Source: Oscillospiraceae bacterium
GTDB lineage: Bacteria > Bacillota > Clostridia > Oscillospirales > UBA929
Assembly (NCBI GenBank): GCA_031254195.1
Contig: JAIRUW010000047.1
Coordinates: forward strand, 1 to 44,055
Length of the DNA stretch: 44,055 nucleotides
Direction of reading: 5' to 3'
In this document: positions 1 to 7,222 of the stretch, piece by piece
How positions within the stretch are numbered: position 1 is the stretch's first letter
Layout: every line of letters starts with the position of its first letter
Made by a program: the position numbers and the translations under genes
The notes under the pieces: generated by a model
The model's input: only the letters and a program-made list of their open reading frames with translations
Databases searched by the model: none
What the model was told of the DNA's origin: nothing

Positions 1-104
1 CATGCCTTAACTTCAAAAGCCCTAACCAAGTCCTCAGCGATTATCTCGCGGTTATGTAGCGAAACCATATCAAGGGCTTGCTCTATTATTCTGTTACCTA
101 TCAT
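1..104 (-). CDS. Partial unidentified reading frame running off the left edge
   Basis: On the minus strand an ATG at 104 opens a frame that stays open for 34 codons to the window edge. The predicted protein begins MIGNRIIEQALDM and continues as a mixed helical sequence. An in-frame TGA lies about ten codons upstream, so this ATG is the likely start if the frame is real. No clear ribosome binding site precedes it. The DNA is visibly AT-richer than the genes that follow. I do not recognise the family. It could be a gene start or a remnant of transferred DNA. Confidence 0.3.
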   Translation of the reverse strand, partial: MIGNRIIEQALDMVSLHNREIIAEDLVRAFEVKA

Positions 105-147
105 TGACGCTTCTACAGCGGAGACGGGACGTCAGCCCGATTCCCTC

Positions 148-176
148 TTGCCAAACTCTGCTGACTGTGGTATAGT
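148..176 (+). promoter_or_regulatory. Promoter of the rsmE gene cluster
   Basis: TTGCCA (148-153), a 17-bp spacer and TATAGT (171-176). The spacer ends in TGG, giving an extended -10. Transcription should start near 183, shortly before the rsmE ribosome binding site AAAGGGG. Confidence 0.6.
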
Positions 177-200
177 AAACCGTGCGAAAGGGGTCGAAGG

Positions 201-899
201 ATGGAGCCTCGCTTGATTATTCCCGGACTGTCCCTGTCCGGGTCTGTACGCCTCCCGCCCGAGGAGGAGCGGCATATCTTTTCCGCGCTGCGGATGCGCG
301 AGAACGACAGGCTCATCCTCTGCGACGGAAACGGCCTGGAGGCGCTGTGCGCCCTGACCGCGGGCCGCGAGGCTGTGGTGCTGGAAACCTATGCGTCACA
401 AGGGGAACCGGCCGCCGCAACGCACCTTTACCCGTCGCTCTCCAAAGGGGAGCGGTTTGAGTGGATGCTGCAAAAGGCGGCGGAGCTGGGCGTGGTTTCG
501 ATCACGCCGGTTCTATCGAAGCGGTGTGTGACGGGCCTGCCGTCCGGGGAAAAGCTGACGAGGTACCGCCGTATCCTGCGGAGCGCTTCGGAGCAGAGCG
601 GGCGCGGCAGTGTCCCAATCTTGCGAAACCCCTTGCCGTTTGAAGACGCGATAGAGGCCGCGCCGGGTTTGCGCCTCTTTTGCTATGAGGAAGAACGGAC
701 CGCGACGCTCAAAGCCGCTTTAGCGGAAAACGCCGCGGAGCTATCCGTACTGACCGGCCCCGAGGGGGGCTATACGCCCGAAGAGGCGGCGCTTGCGGGG
801 CAGTGCGGCTGGAAGCCCGTCTCGCTGGGCAACACGATTTTACGGTGCGAAACAGCGCCGCTGATGGTTTTGGCGGCAGTCCGGTATATCTGTATGTAA
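201..899 (+). CDS. rsmE: 16S rRNA (uracil-1498-N3)-methyltransferase RsmE
   Basis: RsmE methylates N3 of U1498 in 16S rRNA of the small ribosomal subunit, using S-adenosylmethionine. The 232-residue product has the usual length. A PUA-like N-terminal domain (about 1-70) is followed by a SPOUT trefoil-knot domain. The knot motifs are LTGPEGGYTPEE near residue 185 and LGNTILRCETAP near residue 215. The ATG at 201 follows AAAGGGG with good spacing and a promoter at 148-176. It is the first gene of a three-gene cluster on this strand. The prmA gene that often precedes rsmE in Firmicutes is not seen here. Identification is firm. Confidence 0.93.
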   Translation: MEPRLIIPGLSLSGSVRLPPEEERHIFSALRMRENDRLILCDGNGLEALCALTAGREAVVLETYASQGEPAAATHLYPSLSKGERFEWMLQKAAELGVVSITPVLSKRCVTGLPSGEKLTRYRRILRSASEQSGRGSVPILRNPLPFEDAIEAAPGLRLFCYEEERTATLKAALAENAAELSVLTGPEGGYTPEEAALAGQCGWKPVSLGNTILRCETAPLMVLAAVRYICM

Positions 900-927
900 C
901 GCCGGAAACAGGTTCAGGGGGAGAAGT

Positions 928-1506
928 ATGCCAAAAAAAGATGTAACAGAATTGCGACAAACGCGCAAGGAGCAGCAACGCCGCGCCGACGACCGGTTTA
1001 CCTGGCGCGTGCTCGGTGTAATGCTGTTTTTAGGGGTGTGGACATTCCTTCTATATAGGTTCAGCTGGCCCCCCTATCTCTACGCGCTGCCGTCGGGCGC
1101 GGCGGTGCTCTATCTGCTGTCCTATATCTATCCCAGGGATTTTACCGCGCTGGCCGTGTTTGTTTCGGGCGGCGCGCTGGGCCTGTGGTTCCTGACCGTC
1201 CTCTATCAGCGCTCGGGGCGGTGGGATTTGCTGGCCCATATCCTGTTCGCCGCGGCCATCGCCGGCTCGGCCCTGCTGGTATGGCTCTTAAAGAGAAAAG
1301 GCGGCGCCCTTTCCCTTGGCAAGAAAACGCTCACCGTTATCCCGCGCAAGGGGCAGTATCTCTTCCTGTTCATCGCTTGCGGCTTACTGGCGGCGGCGCT
1401 GACGGCGGCTATCATTTTCGGAAGCTCCGCCGCGCTGTACGCTATGATCGCCATGTTCTGCTATCTGTTCATCGCGGCGGTGTATTATACCGTCAGGTTG
1501 ATCTAA
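928..1506 (+). CDS. Multi-spanning membrane protein of unknown function
   Basis: The 192-residue product starts with a charged cytoplasmic-type segment (about 1-25, rich in K, R and Q). Five or six hydrophobic helices fill the rest. I recognise no catalytic motif. The ATG follows GGGGGAG, 28 bases after the rsmE stop, so it is probably co-transcribed with rsmE and the downstream lipoprotein. The short basic loop near residues 120-140 and the C-terminal helix pair give no family clue. The call rests on hydrophobicity, coding bias and a good ribosome binding site. Confidence 0.75.
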   Translation: MPKKDVTELRQTRKEQQRRADDRFTWRVLGVMLFLGVWTFLLYRFSWPPYLYALPSGAAVLYLLSYIYPRDFTALAVFVSGGALGLWFLTVLYQRSGRWDLLAHILFAAAIAGSALLVWLLKRKGGALSLGKKTLTVIPRKGQYLFLFIACGLLAAALTAAIIFGSSAALYAMIAMFCYLFIAAVYYTVRLI

Positions 1507-1522
1507 AATGGGGGTTTAGATT

Positions 1523-2563
1523 ATGAAACGCTCTAGCGCCGTCAGCCTTGCTTTGGTTCTCCTCCTCGCGTTCTCTCTTTTGGGCGGATGCACACAAGTG
1601 TCCGACGATCCGGCGCCCATTACATCACCGGACGCCTCGCCGGTAACCTCCCCTGATTCCACCTCCGAGGCAACGCCTGAAACGACGCCGGAGGCTACGG
1701 ACACGCCGGAGCCTAGCGATGTCACGCCTCTCTTATGGCTGGTCACCGCGCCCGACGGTCAGATAATGTACCTATTCGGCTCCATCCACGCCGCCGACGA
1801 GGCGCTCTATCCCCTGCCTGCCTACATCACAGACGCGTTTGACCTCTGTGACGCTTTGGCGGTGGAGATTGATATGCTCGCGTTCGCAGAGGATTATGAC
1901 GCTATGACCTCTTTCAGCCTCAGCATTATGTATCCCGAAGGGGAAACACTGGAGGATGAAATCGGCGCAGAACTCGTTTCGAGGTTGGTAGAGACTCTTA
2001 CCGGGCTCGGGTATATGGTTAACGCCGACCTGCTCAACGGCTACAAGCCCTTTTACTGGACGTCCTTCATGAGCAATATCGTTGCCGAAATGGCCGGGAT
2101 GTGGTCGGAAATCGGGCTGGATATGGTTTTCCTAGAGGAAGCAGTGGCGCGCGGGATGCAGATTTTGGAAGTGGAGTCTATAGAAGAGCAGCTTGCCATG
2201 TCCCTTGGTTTTTCCCCGCCCCTGCAGGCTTACATGGTGGCGGAGGCTTTGGATGTGGAAGCCGGCGTGCGGGTGCTCGAGGAATTATATGAGATGTGGA
2301 AGCGGGGGGACGAGCAAGAGCTTGAAGCATACCTCTTTGCCGAAGCCGATGAACTACCGGACGGGCTGACGGAGGAGCACCTGATTGAATACTGGGACGC
2401 CATGAACGTACAGCGCAACCTCAAGATGGCGGAAGCGGCGGAGCGGTATATGGCGGAGGGGAAAACGGTATTCTATGTCGTCGGCCTCATGCACATGCTG
2501 GGCGAGGATGGCCTTGTCGAACTGCTCCGGCAAAGCGGCTACAGCGTGGAACGAGTGCTCTAA
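1523..2563 (+). CDS. TraB/GumN-family lipoprotein
   Basis: The 346-residue product has a lipoprotein signal peptide ending in the lipobox LLGGC near residue 23. A Ser/Thr/Pro/Glu-rich linker (about 25-65) follows. The folded domain then shows the TraB/GumN hallmarks: YLFGSIHAADEALYPLP near residues 80-95, and a C-terminal VFYVVGLMHMLGEDG. Members of this superfamily, such as TIKI proteases, are thought to be metal-dependent hydrolases using the GSxH and GxxH motifs; bacterial roles are largely unknown. The protein should be anchored to the outer face of the membrane. It starts 16 bases after the preceding membrane gene and probably shares its transcript. Confidence 0.85.
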   Translation: MKRSSAVSLALVLLLAFSLLGGCTQVSDDPAPITSPDASPVTSPDSTSEATPETTPEATDTPEPSDVTPLLWLVTAPDGQIMYLFGSIHAADEALYPLPAYITDAFDLCDALAVEIDMLAFAEDYDAMTSFSLSIMYPEGETLEDEIGAELVSRLVETLTGLGYMVNADLLNGYKPFYWTSFMSNIVAEMAGMWSEIGLDMVFLEEAVARGMQILEVESIEEQLAMSLGFSPPLQAYMVAEALDVEAGVRVLEELYEMWKRGDEQELEAYLFAEADELPDGLTEEHLIEYWDAMNVQRNLKMAEAAERYMAEGKTVFYVVGLMHMLGEDGLVELLRQSGYSVERVL

Positions 2564-2575
2564 TAGGGTGATGGT

Positions 2576-2606
2576 CAAGGCCCGGGGGCTATGCCCCCGG
2601 GCCTTG
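2576..2606. terminator. Strong GC-rich hairpin between convergent genes
   Basis: A perfect 14-bp inverted repeat (arm CAAGGCCCGGGGGC, loop TAT) lies 13 bases after the TraB gene, which converges on recR. There is no U tract on either strand, so it is not a classical intrinsic terminator. It may still stop or stabilise transcripts from both sides. Confidence 0.5.
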
Positions 2607-2644
2607 TATACTCCGCCAAGGACGGCGGCGCTGTTTGGGCAGTT

Positions 2645-2666
2645 ACACCGGCCTTACGGCCTGTGT
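2645..2666. repeat. Second intergenic hairpin
   Basis: ACACCGGCC and GGCCTGTGT form a 9-bp stem with one mismatch and a TTAC loop, between the TraB and recR 3' ends. It may help end transcription. The rest of the 170-base gap is AT-rich and holds no gene I can see. Confidence 0.35.
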
Positions 2667-2733
2667 GATTCGGTATGGTTTCTATTATAGTCGCTAATTG
2701 TGAATAAGCGGTTTCCAAAATATTAAGAGTTTA

Positions 2734-3333
2734 TTACACTTCTCGCCGCCCGTCCAGCGCGCGCAAAATAGTCAGCTCGTCGGCGTATTCGACATGCCCG
2801 CCCATCGGCAGCCCGTAGGCGAGGCGGGTGACTTTTACCTCGTAAGGGCGCAGCATCCGCGCAATATAGAGGGCGGTCGTATCGCCGTCGGTGTCGGGGT
2901 TGGTGGCTAGGATGACCTCCAAGAACCCGCCGCCGCCCACCCGCTCTAAAAGCTCCTTGAGGCGTATGTCGTCGGGGCTTTTTTGCTTTGTGGGCGATAT
3001 GACCCCGTGAAGGACATGATACAGCCCCTTGTACTCCCGGCAGCGCTCCACCGCGGCCACATCGCGCGGCTCCGCCACCACGCAGAGGGTCGCCCGGTCG
3101 CGCCCCGACCCGGAGCAGAGGGGACAAAGCTCCTCCTCCGAGAGGTTTTGGCATTCGCGGCAAAAGACGGTGTTCACCCGCGCCGCGACCATCGCCTCGG
3201 CAAAGGCGCGCACATCATCATCGCTTTTTCCCAGCAAATGAAAGACCAGCCGCGCCGCCCCTTTGCGCCCGATGCCGGGCAGGCGCGCGAAATGGTCAAT
3301 CAGCTCTTCTACCGGGCGTGGGTAAAGGCTCAT
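2734..3333 (-). CDS. recR: Recombination mediator RecR
   Basis: RecR works with RecF and RecO to load RecA onto gapped single-stranded DNA. The 199-residue product has the standard length. In order it shows an N-terminal helix-hairpin-helix (LPGIGRKGAARLVFHLL, about 18-34), a C4 zinc finger (CREC...CPLC, about 57-72) and a Toprim domain (LCVVAEPRDVAAVERC onward, about 82-175). It is the last gene of the conserved dnaX-ybaB-recR order on the minus strand, separated from ybaB by 126 bases that hold an imperfect inverted repeat. The ATG at 3333 gives the canonical start MSLYPRPVEELID. Confidence 0.96.
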   Translation of the reverse strand: MSLYPRPVEELIDHFARLPGIGRKGAARLVFHLLGKSDDDVRAFAEAMVAARVNTVFCRECQNLSEEELCPLCSGSGRDRATLCVVAEPRDVAAVERCREYKGLYHVLHGVISPTKQKSPDDIRLKELLERVGGGGFLEVILATNPDTDGDTTALYIARMLRPYEVKVTRLAYGLPMGGHVEYADELTILRALDGRREV

Positions 3334-3349
3334 GCTACGCTCCTGTCAC

Positions 3350-3450
3350 GCTCCATGCGCGCCCGGCAGACGGTCGCAGAAACCCTTTCGCTTACGCTCG
3401 TAAACTCGCTAGAGCTACAGGGTATTCTGCTCCCTGCCGGACGATGGAGC
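3350..3450. repeat. Imperfect long inverted repeat between ybaB and recR
   Basis: GCTCCAT (3350-3356) plus CCGGCAG (3363-3369) are complementary to CTGCCGG (3434-3440) plus ATGGAGC (3444-3450). This gives a 14-bp stem with a 6/3 internal loop. It occupies most of the 126-base gap in the operon and could act as an attenuator or RNA processing site. Confidence 0.5.
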
Positions 3451-3459
3451 AGCTCTTTA

Positions 3460-3789
3460 TTAAAACGGCAGTTTCATGCCGCCGGTGAAGCGGGACATCT
3501 CCTTTTGCGCCGTCTCGTCCGCTTCGCGCATCGCGCCGTTGATTGCCGCGATGACGAGGTCGGCCAGCATGTCGATGTCTTCCGGGTCCACCACATCGGG
3601 CGAGAGGGTGAGCGAGAGAACCTCATGCCTTCCGTTGACGGTAGCCGACACCGCGCCGCCGCCGGACGCGGAGGTATACTCCTTCTCCTCCAGCTCCTGC
3701 TGGACGCGCAGCATCTCTTCCTGCATTTTTTGTACCTGCTTGAGCATGTTGCCCCCGCCAAATCCTTGTGGCAATCCGTGTTTGGGCAT
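3460..3789 (-). CDS. YbaB/EbfC-family nucleoid-associated protein
   Basis: YbaB/EbfC proteins are small dimeric DNA-binding proteins encoded between dnaX and recR in most bacteria. The 109-residue product has the family's Gly-rich N terminus (PQGFGGGNMLKQVQKMQEE), a long amphipathic helix, and the central SASGGGAVSATVNGRHEVLSL strand region. The ATG at 3789 follows AGGAGG (3799-3804), which overlaps the dnaX stop codon and suggests translational coupling. Length and context are typical. Confidence 0.94.
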   Translation of the reverse strand: MPKHGLPQGFGGGNMLKQVQKMQEEMLRVQQELEEKEYTSASGGGAVSATVNGRHEVLSLTLSPDVVDPEDIDMLADLVIAAINGAMREADETAQKEMSRFTGGMKLPF

Positions 3790-3802
3790 GATTGTCGTCC
3801 TC

Positions 3803-5332
3803 CTATTCCTCTATGACAAGATCCCCCGCCGAAGCGATAAGGGCTTCCAGCGCGTGATTCGTCTCCTTCGCCCGCGCGGGGCGCGCTTTGGCGTCACACA
3901 GCCCGCCTGGGAAAAAAGTTAATATCTGTTCTTTGGCTTGCTGTACCACGCCCTGTATAAACGGGTCGCTTGTCTCTATGACCAGCCGGTCACCGTCCAC
4001 CTTCGCGCCGGACCTCGACAGCGCGTCCCGCAGCAGAGGGTTATTGACGGCGTTCAGCAGTGCCGACCAGCGTTGGTCGCGTGCCGCGTCTGTCAGGGCG
4101 CCGGACGCTTCCGCCGCCTTGGGTTTCCCGACCGGCTCCGGCGCAACGGGTATAGGCTTTTCTTCCGGCTCTGCCACAACAGGTACAGGCTCTTTCACCG
4201 GTTCCGGCGCGGGCTTTGAGGCCGGTACAGCCATTGGCTCGGGCTTAATTAATGCGGGCGTCGTTTCCTGTCTTCCTATCGTCTCAAAACAGGCCAAACG
4301 AATCAGGCAGAGTTCCGCTTCCAATTTTTTATCACCGCTGCGCGACAGCCGCGTCTCCTGAAACTGTGTCAGCGCCCACAGGATACGCTCCCTCGGCCAT
4401 TGCTCCGACAGCGCCTCCGCCTCTCCGGGCGGCAGACGCGTGAGGGACAGGTCGCCCAGCAGCTGCCCCATCAGCAGGTCCCGCAGCAAAGACGACAGCT
4501 GCCCCAAGATGGCGGCGACATCCATCCCCGCCTGATACAGCCCGTCCAAATGCGCCATTGATTTGGGGAGGTCGTCTATCTCGCGCAGCCAACCGGCCAA
4601 TTGGGCCAAGCCCGTAAGCCCCAGCGTCTCGCGGACGGACGTTTCGGTGATGCCGCCTCCGCTGTTCGAGGCGCATTGCTCCAAAAGGCTCAAGGCGTCG
4701 CGCAGGGAGCCGTCGGCCATTTGCGCCAAAAGCGCCAGCGCGTCCGGGTCAATCGGTATATTTTCTTGTTCGCATACATGACCAAGTCTTGCTCTTATAA
4801 TTTCCTTCTCTATCCTGCGAAACGCAAAGCGCTGACAACGGGAGACGATGGTGGCCGGTACCTTGTGCGTCTCGGTTGTGGCCAGAATGAACAGCACATG
4901 GGGCGGCGGTTCCTCCAGCGTCTTCAGCAGCGCGTTGAACGCGCCTGCCGAAAGCATGTGGACTTCGTCGATGATATAAACCCTTTTATGAGACGATACC
5001 GGGGAGTAGACCAGCTCTTCGCGCAGGGCGCGGATGTTGTCCACGCCGGAGTTGGAGGCGGCGTCGATTTCATTGACATCGGGGACGCTGCCGCCGAGGA
5101 TGCCCAGGCAGGACTCGCATTGGTTGCACGGCTCACCGTCCCGCGGCGCCAAACAGTTGACGGCGCGGGCTAAAATCTTGGCGCAGGTCGTCTTCCCGGT
5201 CCCGCGGGAACCGGTGAAGAGATAGGCGTGGGCGAGCCGCCCGGCTTTGAGCTGCGCGAGCAGCGTTTTGGTGATGTGCGGCTGCCCGTGTAGTTCGGAA
5301 AAGACGGCGGGCCGCCATGTATTGTAAAGCAC
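3803..5332 (-). CDS. dnaX: DNA polymerase III subunit gamma/tau
   Basis: DnaX is the clamp-loader ATPase of the replisome. The 509-residue product has an AAA+ module (about 1-220) with Walker A GSRGTGKTT, a zinc-binding cluster (C...CNQCESC), Walker B IIDEVHML and sensor 1 TTETHK. The collar domain follows (about 225-345). A Pro/Glu/Ala-rich linker (about 360-430) leads to a tau-type C-terminal domain. The start is GTG at 5332, giving LYNTWRP, the usual YxxWRP N terminus of DnaX. The ribosome binding site is weak (GGGG). The upstream membrane-protein gene ends 14 bases away, so translation may be coupled. Confidence 0.95.
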   Translation of the reverse strand: MLYNTWRPAVFSELHGQPHITKTLLAQLKAGRLAHAYLFTGSRGTGKTTCAKILARAVNCLAPRDGEPCNQCESCLGILGGSVPDVNEIDAASNSGVDNIRALREELVYSPVSSHKRVYIIDEVHMLSAGAFNALLKTLEEPPPHVLFILATTETHKVPATIVSRCQRFAFRRIEKEIIRARLGHVCEQENIPIDPDALALLAQMADGSLRDALSLLEQCASNSGGGITETSVRETLGLTGLAQLAGWLREIDDLPKSMAHLDGLYQAGMDVAAILGQLSSLLRDLLMGQLLGDLSLTRLPPGEAEALSEQWPRERILWALTQFQETRLSRSGDKKLEAELCLIRLACFETIGRQETTPALIKPEPMAVPASKPAPEPVKEPVPVVAEPEEKPIPVAPEPVGKPKAAEASGALTDAARDQRWSALLNAVNNPLLRDALSRSGAKVDGDRLVIETSDPFIQGVVQQAKEQILTFFPGGLCDAKARPARAKETNHALEALIASAGDLVIEE

Positions 5333-5346
5333 CTAACAAAAACCCC

Positions 5347-6015
5347 TTATGTTGTTTCCGCTCCCACGGCTTCTGCTTCTTGTCCGGCTTCTGCTCCGGG
5401 TTCATTTCCGGTTTCTTCTCCCGCTTCCTCTCCGGCCTCGGCGTCCCCTATTTCCGGCCCCTCCCCGTCGTCCATAATCGCCGCCGGCGGGTCAAAGGGC
5501 TTCTGGACGTCGATAACGACGATGCTATAGAAGTATAGGAACATTACGATCACCAAGAGGGAAATGCCGGTATTGACCAGAGCAAAGATCCTCGACAGTG
5601 AATCCAGCCACATCGCGAGCGCCGAGAAGAGGAAGGTCAGCGCGTAGACATGCCCCGTAACGTCGCAAAGCCGGGGGACTCTCTCATATCCCTGCAACTG
5701 GCCGTACTGCCCGACGCTGTCGGCGGCGGTGATGACCAAAAGCACCTTGAGGAAGAGATAGAGCAGGCCGAAAAAGCTGATAACGGAAAGGGAATCGGTG
5801 AGGCTGAAAATACGTATGACCTCTAAAAAGCCCATGACGGCGGTCACAACCGCCATCCGCGCGAACCGCCCGGCGCGGTCCAGCATCAGGATGGCAATGA
5901 AAAGCAACACCGCAAGGCCGGCGACGTCCGGCAGGAGCTGATAACCGTACAGGTCGATGTCGATCAGCACGACCCCCAGCGCGATCGCGATCATGCGCAA
6001 CGCGTTGACCCGCAT
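5347..6015 (-). CDS. Membrane protein with acidic C-terminal tail, inserted between SRP RNA and dnaX
   Basis: The product (222 residues from the ATG at 6015, preceded by AAGGGGGG) has five or six hydrophobic helices. It ends in a roughly 45-residue low-complexity tail of Ala, Glu and Gly (repeats such as EAGEEAGEE) that probably lies in the cytoplasm. I do not recognise the family. In Bacillus the SRP RNA gene lies directly upstream of dnaX; here this gene sits between them. With only 14 bases to dnaX it likely shares the transcript. A start at 6051 is possible but has a poorer ribosome binding site. Confidence 0.75.
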   Translation of the reverse strand: MRVNALRMIAIALGVVLIDIDLYGYQLLPDVAGLAVLLFIAILMLDRAGRFARMAVVTAVMGFLEVIRIFSLTDSLSVISFFGLLYLFLKVLLVITAADSVGQYGQLQGYERVPRLCDVTGHVYALTFLFSALAMWLDSLSRIFALVNTGISLLVIVMFLYFYSIVVIDVQKPFDPPAAIMDDGEGPEIGDAEAGEEAGEETGNEPGAEAGQEAEAVGAETT

Positions 6016-6093
6016 GAGATCCCCCCTTGCGTAACTAGTGTCACCTTGCATCACGCCCTGCCGGGCTATGCAAGCGCTCTTTTAACAGCGGCT

Positions 6094-6376
6094 TGTGGCT
6101 GCCGCGCACCTGCCTCCGAACGCACATCTATGCCCGCTGTCCCGGCAGCCTGCTCGGAAACGGCTGCCCCGCGGCACACGTTTGACACCGCTTAATGCTG
6201 CTCGGTTCCCCGCCTGACATGATTCACGGGCAACCGTTGCGCGGGACCGGTTCTTCATCACCGCTTACCGGGGGCAAGACGGCACAGACGCGGCCCTCGG
6301 GCCGGAATTCCTCCCTGCTGTAGCGGGTTGCAGGTCACAGGGCACCGCTAACTCCCCGACTAGCGCGGCAGCCACA
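6094..6376 (-). ncRNA. ffs: Signal recognition particle RNA, large Gram-positive type
   Basis: This is the RNA scaffold of the signal recognition particle, about 283 nt. The ends form a perfect 13-bp helix: GTGGCTGCCGCGC (5', 6375-6363) with GCGCGGCAGCCAC (3', 6107-6095). The 5' part carries the Alu-domain sequence GTCGGGGAGTTAGCGGTGCC found in clostridial SRP RNAs. The apical SRP54-binding hairpin is visible as GTCAGGCGGGGAACCGAGCA, with a GGAA tetraloop and the asymmetric internal loop. A near-consensus promoter precedes it. The position upstream of dnaX-ybaB-recR matches the Bacillus scr locus. No intrinsic terminator is obvious downstream, so readthrough toward the membrane-protein gene and dnaX is possible. 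Confidence 0.95.
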
Positions 6377-6398
6377 GAACGCTGTTTGTCTCTTGTCC

Positions 6399-6427
6399 AG
6401 TATACGCTATGCGGGGCCATTTATCAA
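6399..6427 (-). promoter_or_regulatory. Promoter of the SRP RNA
   Basis: On the minus strand TTGATA (6427-6422), a 17-bp spacer and TATACT (6404-6399). Start is predicted near 6392, about 15 nt before the mature SRP RNA. Confidence 0.8.
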
Positions 6428-6444
6428 GAGGGATTTTCCTACGC

Positions 6445-6469
6445 AAAAAGGTTGCGTTTAGCAACCTTT
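6445..6469 (-). terminator. Intrinsic terminator after tRNA-His
   Basis: On the minus strand AAAGGTTGC and GCAACCTTT form a 9-bp stem with a TAAAC loop, followed by T residues. It lies 19 bases past the tRNA and just before the SRP RNA promoter, insulating the two RNA genes. Confidence 0.8.
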
Positions 6470-6487
6470 CCACTTTTGTCCGTCTGT

Positions 6488-6565
6488 TGGGGTGAATGAC
6501 CGGACTTGAACCGGCGACCCCCAGGGCCACAACCTGGTGCTCTAACCACCTGAGCTACACTCACC
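6488..6565 (-). tRNA. tRNA-His (anticodon GTG)
   Basis: The full cloverleaf is visible on the minus strand. The acceptor stem GTGAGTG pairs with CATTCAC, with one G-T wobble. The D arm is GCTC...GAGC, and the anticodon arm CCAGG-TTGTGGC-CCTGG carries anticodon GTG at 6530-6528. The T arm GCCGG-TTCAAGT-CCGGT follows, and CCA is encoded. The extra G at position -1, opposite C73, is the identity mark of tRNA-His. The gene has its own strong promoter and terminator. Confidence 0.97.
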
Positions 6566-6650
6566 ATAAAGAAGGGCATCATCGCCCGAGTATGAAAAGC
6601 GGCAGGGCGCACATGATGCCTGACACGCCCAAAGCCCGACGCGCTCAGAC

Positions 6651-6680
6651 AGTATACCATACCCAAAGCGCCCCTGTCAA
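6651..6680 (-). promoter_or_regulatory. Promoter of tRNA-His, overlapping the yycI stop codon
   Basis: TTGACA (6680-6675), an 18-bp spacer and TATACT (6656-6651) on the minus strand, with an extended -10 (TATGG before the hexamer). The TGA stop of the upstream yycI-like gene (6679-6677) lies inside the -35 hexamer. The predicted RNA has a leader of about 80 nt before the tRNA. Confidence 0.8.
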
Positions 6681-7222
6681 GCCGCCGGAAAAAAAACCTC
6701 CACACCCGAAATGACAAACCGCCAGCAGGGCCTGAGCCTCATCACATCAGGGGCGATCAGCGCCGCGACAAACCCCAGCTCGCAGCTTTCCAGAACGCCC
6801 GTCTCTCCCCATGTGTCTGTCAGCTTGAGCAAGCAGTGCCCCGCGGAAAGCCCCGTCTTGCCGCTGATCGGCAGCGCCTCCCCCCAAAGCCAGTACCCCG
6901 ATACCGGCGTGACCGACAGCCTCATAAGCCCGGAACCGCCCGTCAGTCCCCACACCGGCAGTCCTTGCACCGTCTGCATGACTACCAAATCCGTTTCCCC
7001 CTCAGGGGCCCGCTCCACATCATAGGTCAGCGCCAGCGCCGACGGTATCTGCTCCGGCCCGGCGATCAGTCCGTTTTTCTCTAAAAGGGCGCACAAGTCC
7101 TCCATCGCGCGGGACTCCCGCGCCCTCATCTGTGTCTCACGGTACAACAGCAAGCCGCCCAAGATGAGGTTGACGGCGAACAGAAGCATAATCAGCAGGG
7201 TCTTGGCCCGCGCCCAGTTCAT
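6677..7222 (-). CDS. YycI-like regulator of the WalK kinase
   Basis: YycI proteins are single-pass membrane proteins that, with YycH, restrain the WalK sensor kinase. The 181-residue product has one N-terminal transmembrane helix (TLLIMLLFAVNLILGGLLLY, about 8-27) and an extracytoplasmic domain, the YycI topology. Sequence motifs are weak by eye, so the call leans on gene order: it directly follows a YycH-like gene and walRK. The start ATG at 7222 overlaps the yycH stop as ATGA, implying coupled translation. The stop codon is buried in the tRNA-His promoter. I see no terminator after it. Confidence 0.65.
   Translation of the reverse strand: MNWARAKTLLIMLLFAVNLILGGLLLYRETQMRARESRAMEDLCALLEKNGLIAGPEQIPSALALTYDVERAPEGETDLVVMQTVQGLPVWGLTGGSGLMRLSVTPVSGYWLWGEALPISGKTGLSAGHCLLKLTDTWGETGVLESCELGFVAALIAPDVMRLRPCWRFVISGVEVFFPAA

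Noticed and set aside
2576..2606. Hairpin as a classical bidirectional intrinsic terminator
   Set aside because: The stem is excellent but no T tract follows on either strand; kept only as a hairpin with uncertain function.
6439..6717. Open frame across tRNA-His
   Set aside because: It reads through a complete tRNA, its terminator and its promoter; not a protein gene.
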